Position numbers and translations under genes: made by a program
The notes under the pieces: model-generated
What the model was told of the DNA's origin: nothing
Databases searched by the model: none
Seen by the model: the letters and a program-made list of their open reading frames with translations, nothing else
Shown here: positions 55,630 to 64,000 of the stretch, one piece after another
Numbering within the stretch: position 1 is the first letter of the stretch
Layout: each line of letters opens with the position of its first letter
Assembly (NCBI GenBank): GCA_038373885.1
Contig: JAWZYV010011613.1
Coordinates: forward strand, 124,001 to 188,000
Reading direction: 5' to 3'
DNA from: Cheiracanthium punctorium
Taxonomy: Eukaryota; Arthropoda; Arachnida; Araneae; Cheiracanthiidae
Length of the DNA: 64,000 bases

Positions 55630-55845
55630 CAAGAGTTAGTGAATTCTTGGAGGGCCAATTTTACAACATTGTGTGAATAAATTGCTTTATTGTTTCAAAG
55701 CTGTCCTCATTGCGGAAGAAAGGGTAGTCAGTGAGATCCAAGTCTGGTGAGAACGAAGGACGATGAAGTAGTTCCAACTTGAATTTCTCTGGTTTTTCTT
55801 TAAGATTTTGCATCATATTATCCAGTTGATAATTTATAGGCATTG
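55630..55845 (-). pseudogene. C-terminal fragment of a mariner transposase
   Basis: Minus-strand frame with LELLHRPSFSPDLDLTDYPF followed by FRNEDSFETIKQFI. This is the third-Asp region of mariner transposases (consensus HPPYSPDLxPxDYxLFxxL). Only the last quarter of the gene remains and the frame stops soon after; no TIRs found. Confidence 0.75.
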
Positions 55846-56970
55846 TAAGATGGGGACAGACTCAACTGTAACCTTTATTTCATTATTGACCTTTGATTCT
55901 GGATGACAGTGTGGAAGGTCAAAGTTTCCTATGCATAATTCAGTAAAACAGTTTTATATTGTCTGCTGTATAGTAACACTAGAGCCAAATACATTACTTA
56001 AGTTTTTTGCACAGTCTGCAGTGCTGTAGTTATTTTATATAAGAACTCTTCATAATAGTGCAAATTTCAATTTTCAACAAAATTAAAGAAAAAGTTTTAT
56101 GATTTAGTTTATGACAAGCGAGATATAACTTCACCCCCCCCCCCCTCCTCCTTGGTGTAATGGTAAAGTATTAAGAAAATATCAAATAATAAGCTATAAA
56201 TTTCGCCAATATTTTTTCTACAGATTTCATCTTTCATCACCTAATACATGCAATTTTAATATTGTTATAAAACAGAAGTCGCATGTAAGATGTTTACTGT
56301 TATGTTCATCATTGACTAGCTTATACATTTCTATTCTACTGTGGGGGGGGGGTCACTTCTGTTGTAAGGGTTAATATGTTTATTTTCCACTTTAATTAGC
56401 TTTAATGTATGAAACCCTGTTAGATGTAACTGTGATCTTAAATTTTAAAGTCTTTTTAACATTAAAAAAATACCCAGCTGAAATAGAATCCTAATACTGA
56501 CGTACAGTAAAATCTTGTTAAAATAAACTTTACTTTTACAAATATTTCATACTACCAAGTAAAATATTTCTGTTAAACCGTACTAGTATAAATTCAGTGG
56601 CAATGAGATTTCACTTTAACAAACTTTTCAGAATTAAAACTATGTCAGTCCCTTGAAATTCATTATACCAAGATTTTACTGGAGTGGCTTATAAAAATGG
56701 GCTATTTAATGTTACATTAATTTTAAACTAGAGATCTGGGAAATATTAAATGTACATCATGATACTTTATTAAAAAAAAGTTTCAAAAAACCTCAAAATT
56801 AAAATGTTTTCATTTATAATTAAAAAAATTTAACTGTGAATTATTAAATCAAATTTCAAAAAGCTGTATCAGGTACAGCTTTTTGAAAATTTATCAGGTA
56901 CAGAATTTTTTCCTCCTCCTTCCTATGTTTTCATTCTATCTTATAGTTTTGAAAATATCAGCTGATAAAT
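55846..56970. other. Intron 5, no gene
   Basis: C run at about 56133-56145 and G run at about 56343-56351. Contains the 167-bp Tigger MITE listed next. Otherwise AT-rich without signal. Confidence 0.4.
56515..56681. mobile_element. 167-bp Tigger-type MITE
   Basis: Ends CAGTAAAATCTTGTTAAAAT and, reversed from the right, CAGTAAAATCTTGGTATAAT. TA precedes the left end; the right flank is GA, so one side has mutated. Confidence 0.65.
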
Positions 56971-56974
56971 TTAA

Positions 56975-57915
56975 CCCTTTCTTGCTGACTGCCATGCATA
57001 CATGCCAGCAATAAACATGTTCATTTCCATGCTGGCATGCCAGAAGATTTTTTTCGTTCACCTCTGATCGTCTCACATTTGTGTCCTGAAACTTGAAAAA
57101 AAAAATTAAGTATTATATGACAACATAGAATTGAACCTACCTTTGAAAAGAACAAAATTGGTCATCATACAAAGGTGACAAAATGTGGTAATTTTAAAGT
57201 GAAATTTTAGAAAAGTGGTCACTAGACAGCTAGGTGGTCACTTTAACGGGTTTCACTGTATTTGGTCCAATTAAATGAATGATAACTTTTTAAAGTTTAT
57301 AAAATTAAACTTGTTTGATGTGACCATCTTCCAGGGAGAAAAATAAATGTGCAGGGTTCACACAATAACTTTCCCTCTCTTATCCTAAAATTTTGGCATA
57401 TTGCTTGAAAAAGAACACTTTCAAATTTCAGAAGTTGCATTTCATGTTTTGGGGTTTCTTCTGAAATTTTGGTTTAGGGAAAGGTGAATCCTACACACCC
57501 CTCCCCTTGGTTTTTGAAAGGTGGTCACATGAAAATGTATAATTTTATAAACTTAGAATGCTGTTTTTGATTTAATGCGCTCAACAAAAGTTGTAATTTC
57601 TTTAGCTTTGCAATTGTAGTGCTTCAAAATTTTGATATTCTTTTATGTACATCTTGCATATTTATAGAAAGAATATAGCTGAAGAGGATATATTTATTTT
57701 GCAGCAGTTTTGTTTCTGATTTTAATATGTTTCATTTGTTTTGATGAAAATATTAGTGAACCCAATTTCCTCCATAATTGGTTGATAGTAGTAGTATAAA
57801 TACTCTCAGTTCTTTTGGCATGTAATAACTTCAATTTGAACAGAGGTTAGCCCCCAATATATGCTCATTTCTTTGAATTGGGGAGAGGGGATTTCCTGAG
57901 GTGGTAGTTAAAGGG
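56975..57915. mobile_element. piggyBac-like MITE
   Basis: TTAA on both sides (56971-56974, 57916-57919) and terminal CCCTTT / AAAGGG. Length 941 bp, no transposase. Internally, GGTCACTTTAACGGGTTTCACTG with TA at about 57231-57261 looks like the right end of a Tigger element, a probable nested fragment. Confidence 0.55.
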
Positions 57916-57919
57916 TTAA

Positions 57920-58333
57920 TAATAAAAGTAAAAATGGCAAGCTAAGCAGATTTTGAATTATTTTACTCCTTTAATGCCTGAAGACAAAATATATTAATTA
58001 CTGTTAAATTATATTGCTAAAGTGTATCTAGAAAAAAAAAAAAAGAAACTTTGAATCTTTTTAAAAGGTGTATGTTTAATATTTAAGTAGACCTGTCTTG
58101 GGCATGTATGTTGACTTGTCCATCCCTTCATGAGGCGTAACGCTGGCTCCCACTGGGTGTTTCATAATAAATGGCCACAGTTGTGGACAATGCCTAATCA
58201 GCAAGTGCCCACCCATTAAAATAAATATGTATATACAGGGTGTCCAGTGCTAATGGTGCCCAATGGCTATTTCCTAAGCTATTAGTCAGACACATAGTTC
58301 CAGTTGCAAAAATGCTTTAAATTATATAATCTA
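57920..58333. other. Flank of the Helitron
   Basis: TATACAGGGTGTCCAGTGCT at about 58234 resembles the start of a TA-flanked MITE (compare 46170); the Helitron is inserted about 95 bp further on. No gene. Confidence 0.4.
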
Positions 58334-58473
58334 CTAGCAGACCCGGCCACACGTTGCTGTGGCTGAGTGATTTAAGCAGGATTTGAAAGACAAAATTTAA
58401 CAAATACTTTAAATATTTTAATTTGATATATATACTCTAAATATCTTTAATCATAATAAATCACAGTTGATGT

Positions 58474-61400
58474 TCAATGAAGCACCAATCGATGTATAAT
58501 ATTTTTGGTCAATCGGTCCTTTGTTAATACAAATAAACTTGATGGTCTTCCTACTCGTGAACACGCCACGTATAATTGCCCATGGGAGAAACATGGATTT
58601 TCCAAGTCTAAGCCACAAATAGACATTGTTTGGCCTTGAGATTTATTTATAGTCATCGCAAAAGCTAAGCGAATGGGAAACTGTAGTCTTTTAAATGGTA
58701 TGGGAGAATTGGATGGTATCATCGGAATACGTGGTAACAAAACAATTTCTCCTTTAAACTTTCCTGTCAAAATAGTTGCTTCAAGAACGTTTCCAGTGAT
58801 TCTTTTGATCACCAAACGTGTACCGTTGCATAGTTTAGGAGGGTTTAAATTCTGCAGTAGAATAATCTGTGATCCAATTTTCAATCGAAGATTGTGTGGT
58901 GGCATTCCTGATATGTCTAAAGAATTTAAAAATTCAATTGGGAAATTCACTGCCTCGTTTTCTTCTACAGTAGCATCAATAGACTTAAATAACATTAAAT
59001 CACCTGGTAATAATTGTTGTATCTGGTAGTTAATCAGATCAACATCAACATTTTTCGCTGCCAAAATTGCACGATTACTAAGCCAGTCATGATTTAAATA
59101 GTTATTTAGTATGTCTGGGAAGACACTTGAAATAGCTTGAGTAGTAGCATAGCTGGGAAGTAGCTTGAAAGCAGAATGTGCTGTCCGCCCACCATCCAAC
59201 AAAGTAGCAGCTATGCCTGATGATGCAATTTTTTGTTGTGACCGTAGTTTTGCAAGGATGAAAGATAACAAATATGTTTTACCGGTCCCACCTGGTGCAT
59301 CTAAATAGAAAAAACCGCCTTGTTGGCATCAACAGCCAACATAATTTGATTGCATATGTTCTTCTGCTCGTCAGTTAATAATGGTTCATTGTTAGTAACA
59401 AATGTATTTAAATCACGATTATTAAATTATTCTTCGCGCTGCAAATCACTATTTACTAAGTCTGTAGCTGGGCGATTAGGAGATGGAATACCATAATGAC
59501 TAAGTGGTGAATTTGAGATCATAATACATAAATCTTCAATCATTATTAAAGCTTCGTTATACATATCTTGTGTGAAGTCTAAGTTTGGAGAGTGGTTTAT
59601 TTGTTTATGTCGGTAGAGTATATCTTCAGTCATGTAGTTCTTATATTTTTCCCACAATGTAGATGACTGTGTTGGAAAACATGTCGTCAAAATAATGGCA
59701 AATAGTTGATGAATATTACTCGGCGAGGACGTTAAAGCAGCATCAGCAAGTGTCAGATCCCAATGGTTGTCATCTTCTAAAAGTTGCAACGCGTGACATG
59801 CATCTTTATACGTACTGAACACTTGGCCATTAACTGTTCGTAAAAATTGAAAAGAGATTGGTCCAGGAACATTCACCAACAATAAAAGCAGAAAAAAGCG
59901 TTCACGTTGTTTTGGATGTACAGTATAAAGTCGTCCCAGTGTCTTAGCTTTAAATATGCCTGCAATTGAAGGATGTGGTTCTCCCTTTTTACGTGGTTCC
60001 CATTTTTTAGCTGACGTGTTCCATGTAAAATAGCATGGAATATCAGTGTATAATAGTGTTTTTGCGAACTGACCATACACATCAGTTTTTGGACAAAGAG
60101 TGAAAAATTCGGTTAGTGTCATTTTTGGTGGTTCACATGCTCTTTGGAGAATATTTTCTTCAGTGAAATACACACGTTGTCCATTTTCAAGATGCACTGC
60201 AAGATGTTGTATAGCAGGTTCTCCGTGGTGTATGGGGAAGCTAAGTATGCGCCAGATAGCTTCATTGCTGCTAATGTATCTACCCATTTGGTAGCGTGCT
60301 ATTTCATCATTTTCGTTTATATTTTGTACTCCAAATACGGCCAAATCACTGCCCTTATTAACGTACTTGCAAATATACTTGATGGATTTCACAGAACTGC
60401 AAAGCTCAACATTAATATGAGCCTTGTACGTTTTGGAGAGTAGTGGTGAGTATGGTACTACCCATTGATTGTCAATTTCTAATTGGTTAGAATTTGAAGT
60501 TCTCATTTTATATGTATGACCACCATTATCAGCGTTTCTGCGGCGATACAATGGATAACCATCAATATCAGTAATGGTATCATTTGTGAATTTCTTAGGA
60601 AAATGTTTCTTACATTTCCCATTTTCCATGCATGGTGATGTCATGTTAAACGCTCCACACGGTTCATGAATCATATGACTTGTAACAATATTAAATAATT
60701 CTTGATCAATTGAAGAATCTGGAATTTTGGCTAAAATAATTGATCAATTTCCTCTGGACGAATTTTATCTTCAAGCCAAATTAAAATGTGAGCATGAGGT
60801 AAGCCTCGTTTCTGCCACTCAATTGAATACAACCAACAACACGTTTCGCCAAAAACTGAATATTTTACTATAAAATCAATCAAAGATTTCAACTTCTGTT
60901 TAAACACCCGTGCAGTAATATCGTGATGATGTATTGATTGTTGACCTAGTAATAGTAAAGATTGGATTTCCTCCCAATTTGGATTACACGCAAATGTTAT
61001 AAACAAATCTGGACGACCGCAATGACGTACATAAGTCATTGCATCCTGCATGTATTCTTGCATGTTTCGTGGGCTACCTATGTAGCTGGAAGGTAAAATA
61101 ACAGCACTGCCGATTTCATTAGTGTTTAAATTTCCATCGACGTTTCCAACAATAGCATCTCGTAAGTGAATGTAATCCTCTGATCGTAGTTTAGCTTGGT
61201 TGAACCGAATGAATCGCAAACGTTCGCTTTCAATCTTAGCAAACATATCCACAACGTATTGATGATACAATTGACGATATCGAAGGATATAGTTGTCCTG
61301 ATTGTGTCTAATCATTAATCGATACGCATAGTAGTTCATTACCATTGACTGGATCACACTGTTTAATGTTGATATGATATTCATCTTGCCCTTGCCAGAA

Positions 61401-62460
61401 TATTAGTGGGTATTGGAGTGCATTGTATGAATGGTGTAAATCTGAAATTCTACTCACTGAATTATCTCGGCGTGCAATTTTTATGGATCTGTTGTCAACT
61501 GGATCACCGACCATAATAATAGCAACTTCATGAACGGTTGGTGCATTGAATCTGCCGGCGTGTTCTCCCAAAGGTACTTTGTCCGCTTTGATGACAATTT
61601 GATAATTGTCACTTTTTAATTATGGTGACACTCTTTTAAACAATTGAACCAATTGATTACTGTTCTCCAAAAATAATTCTAATGACAATACAATTGCTCT
61701 CTCTACTGCTTGTTCAATGAAATTATACTGGCATCGAGTTGTTACACGTTCTTCAAAATTGCCCATAAAATAGATCTGAAGAAATTTTGGATCTTCATTT
61801 GGCATTGGCATCAATGACCCAATTTTATGGTATACCTGGCCTTGAATTTTGAATAAATTTTGTCTCAAAATTACGACCATCAGATGACAAATCACAAACT
61901 TTGGATGCTCCAAACGACGTCATTTAGAAGCAAGAATTAAATTTTCGTGTCTTACGCAAAAATAATTTTGATTCATTTGAAATGCCAGAAAGAAGGGATT
62001 TCAAAGGTTTAGGTGGAGTAGGGAGTGGTGACAATACAACTTTTCCTGATGCGCAACACATGCAGGGTGTTTTATTGCGAAATTTTAACACCTGACAATA
62101 ATTGCATATTTTGTCCATCGCACCAATAGTAACCTTGGAATTAGCCGAGTAATTGATGTCTGGTTCATAATTAAATGCAAGATGAACAAATGATCCATGT
62201 GTTACTGCGCGGTTGGTCCGATGATTTTCTCGGTTTTGTTCTCTAAATGAATCTATGTGTTGTTGACGTGCCACCCTGGTTCTCAATGCATTTTCTTGTC
62301 GACGATTATCACGCTGTTCTCGTGCACGAATTTAAGCTGTGCGAATTCTTTGAGCTGCATTTCTTTCTGCTCTCTGTTCGACTGATTCATGAGCTCTTTC
62401 AATACGTGCATATCGAGTCTTCTTGCTACGGGCAGTAAGGTTAGATTTTTTGGGTCGCAT
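58474..62460 (-). pseudogene. Helitron RepHel (Rep/helicase), inactivated
   Basis: Minus-strand reading starts at ATG 62460 (MRPKKSNLTARSKKTRYAR), a basic Arg/Gln-rich N-terminus with a TAA at 62334-62332. Then a Cys-rich N-terminal zinc region (CNYCQVLKFRNKTPCMCC), the Helitron-like N domain (KIQGQVYHKIGSLMPM; FITFACNPNWEEIQSLL), and the HUH nuclease motif GLPHAHILIW at about 60780-60810, with the two-tyrosine motif YICKYVNKG near 60360. The helicase Walker A (DAPGGTGKT) is at about 59275-59300, and late SF1 helicase motifs TINKSQGQTMSI and LYVACSRV near 58550-58660. Broken into at least five frames (58474-59271, 59427-60674, 60731-61384, 61308-61571, 61620-61913, 61924-62286). One frameshift falls just before Walker A (about 59318). 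Confidence 0.9.
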
Positions 62461-62587
62461 ATTACTAAAAATAGTGCGTGGTATAGGCAAAATAAGACAT
62501 GTATAGTGTGTAGTCTAAGAAACTATATCACATTAAGGTGTGGCGCCATCTATGAGATGCAAAGGACAATGTTTTACAGTTCTCGGT

Positions 62588-63351
62588 AAAGAAATTCTCT
62601 TAAGGTGCCATCTGTTCCAGACTTATGGAACCTACGATTAATAATAACAATCAACGTAATCAGAATATCAGTTGACCCGTTTGAGTTATTTCGGAACATG
62701 CACACGGACACTGGATTTTTATATATTAAGAAAAGATATATGAAAAATATATAATACGTTCTTTTAGGTTTCTTCCTCTGTAAAATGAGTATTTTTCTGT
62801 AAATATAACATATGCAAATAATAAGATGTCGTTTAAAGTAAGAATTGTTAAACTGTTCTTTTTTTTTTTTCAAAACAATAAAAAAGTTATTCCGGTTGCC
62901 AATTTCGGAAAAAATAAAATAAAATGCTTTTATCCCTTTAGAAGCAGACGATAAGCTATGAGTTGAGTATTTCAATATCGCAGATGTTATTAATTTTCTT
63001 CGTAATAATGTTCCAATATTTTTGGCCGTGTTCGTGACTGCCGGTTTGGATAAACACTTTTTCTTGAATTTATGCAGTACACAAATACATATTAAACTAC
63101 AGTTGTACATAAAGAAATTCTCTTAAGACGCCATCTGTTCCAGACTTATGGAACCTACGATTAATAACAACAATCAACGTTGATGATCAGTTTTTTATTA
63201 ATTATTAAGACCATTAATTTGAATAATAAGTATCCTATTATCTAAGTTGGACCAAATTACATATATATGCCAACTTTCATGAATATCAGTTGACCCGTTT
63301 TTGAGTTATTTCGGAACATACACACGGACACTGGATTTTTATATATTAAGA
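62588..63351 (-). repeat. Duplicated Helitron 5' terminal region
   Basis: Bases 63112-63351 (5' end of the element) are repeated at about 62588-62731: both contain CTCTTAAG, GCCATCTGTTCCAGACTTAT and the terminal GTGTCCGTGTG...TCTTAATATATAAAAATCCA. The inner copy lacks about 85 bp present in the outer one. Between them lies about 380 bp of unrelated AT-rich DNA (62732-63111). Confidence 0.9.
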
Positions 63352-63947
63352 TTATATCAGAAAAAAATTGAAGTCAATAAATCAATTCCTGTAAAAAATA
63401 CGAAATGTAAATTTTTATATGGTCCCCTGGTCCTATCAGTTATACTTAGAAAATTTTTGTTTATGCATTTTCATGCACACACACACAAAAAATCATCTTT
63501 CTACAACCAAAATTCACCAAATTACAGCTGCTTAAAGTTAGGGCACTTTTCGAGCTGTGAAATAGGGGTTGTATACAAAATGAATTTGAGAAAAATTAAT
63601 GTACATGGTTTTGAGCCTTGTAATATTTATTAGCAATTTCACTAACTATTTTATGAATATAGATTACAATAAAGAAGATTAATGTTTAACTGTGTGTATC
63701 CAATAAAGTAACATAAATATATAGCTTATACTGAAAATAGAATTTGTGTTTTAAATGAACAGTTTTTTAAATGAAATAATTTCCTTCGACTGGTGTTAAA
63801 TAATTTACTTCGACTGCAATCTAAATATACATCCGTGTAGAAAACTCTTAGTATATTTTACGTAGCACATGTTACACATCTGCATGCTACACATATGCGA
63901 TTTAGTAAGTCTGACCTCTGATAGATTTTAATATGCTTCTCTGCTTG
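63352..63947. other. Intron 5, no gene
   Basis: AT-rich, no element or exon recognised; the open frame 63301-63633 overlaps the Helitron end and is fortuitous. Confidence 0.4.
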
Positions 63948-64000
63948 CAGGGCCCGATTATGACCAACAGGGGCCCCGGACTGATGGGTTTGGGGGGGCC
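63948..64000. mobile_element. Left end of another hAT-type element, cut by the window end
   Basis: CAGGGCCCGATTATGACCAA and the following GGGGCCCC resemble the left end of the hAT element at 43600 (CAGGCCCTGATTTTC, then GGCCNNTAGGCCC). The other end would be outside the window. Confidence 0.5.

Larger units (their letters stand above)
58334..63351 (-). mobile_element. Near full-length Helitron (5 kb)
   Basis: On the minus strand the element starts TCTTAATATATAAAAATCCA (63351 downward), preceded by A, and ends with a hairpin GCCACA-6 bases-TGTGGC, then CGGGTCTGCTAG (58334), followed by T. A|TC...CTAG|T with a subterminal hairpin is the diagnostic Helitron structure. No target duplication, as expected. 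It encodes a RepHel protein, now broken. A second copy of the 5' terminus lies inside (62588-62731). Confidence 0.95.

Noticed and set aside
62574..63110. 178-codon minus-strand frame
   Set aside because: It falls in the spacer and the duplicated 5' end of the Helitron; lysine/isoleucine-rich composition typical of AT-rich non-coding DNA.
52365..64000. Further TM9SF2 exons
   Set aside because: I looked on the plus strand for the next conserved segment and the first membrane helix and found no match with splice sites; presumed outside the window.

Overview
This is an AT-rich, intron-dominated eukaryotic window, almost certainly animal. The long introns and the mix of transposons (Helitron, hAT, pogo/Tigger, Tc1/mariner, Merlin, piggyBac-like, Ty3/gypsy) suggest an arthropod. 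An arachnid is my guess, not something the sequence proves.

The only host gene I can support is the 5' part of a TM9SF2-type transmembrane-9 (nonaspanin) gene on the + strand. Five consecutive coding exon positions join in frame with GT/AG splice sites: exon 1 near 3.9, 7.3 and 9.0 kb (three alternative copies), then 34399-34466, 40189-40282, 47465-47592 and 52235-52364. Together they give 185 codons, the signal peptide and most of the lumenal domain. The nine-helix membrane domain must lie beyond 64 kb. The striking point is that exon 1, with about 1.3 kb of upstream DNA including a TATA-like box, is triplicated in tandem (units 707-4090, 4091-7509, 7510-9218). All three first exons have open frames and usable donors. 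Each unit was later hit by a different hAT element (1616-3530, 4922-6939, 8053-8245), which hides a common unit of about 1.5 kb.

The rest is intron filled with transposons, many of which I could bound exactly from terminal inverted repeats (TIRs) and target-site duplications (TSDs). Intron 1 (9.1-34.4 kb) holds a 3.4-kb hAT-like element with 6-bp TSDs, a Merlin (ISXO2-like) transposase pseudogene abutting a Ty3/gypsy integrase fragment, a small hAT MITE, a pogo MITE next to a 2.7-kb hAT-like element, and a 460-bp tandem repeat made from the tail of a Tigger element. That array's last unit is split by a pogo-like element, which itself carries a hAT MITE. Intron 2 (34.5-40.2 kb) holds a BED-finger hAT transposase relic interrupted by a hAT MITE. 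Intron 3 (40.3-47.5 kb) holds a minisatellite split by a Tigger, split by two hATs, one of which is split by another element (four levels). Intron 4 (47.6-52.2 kb) holds a complete-ended but dead Tigger. Intron 5 (52.4 kb onward) holds a Tc1-like element with two insertions, a mariner relic, a piggyBac-like MITE and a nearly full-length 5-kb Helitron with a duplicated 5' end.

Every transposase I could read carries stop codons or frameshifts, so none looks active. I saw no tRNA, rRNA, CRISPR or prokaryotic operon. Coordinates come from reading by eye; termini quoted with a perfect TSD should be exact, other repeat boundaries are approximate.
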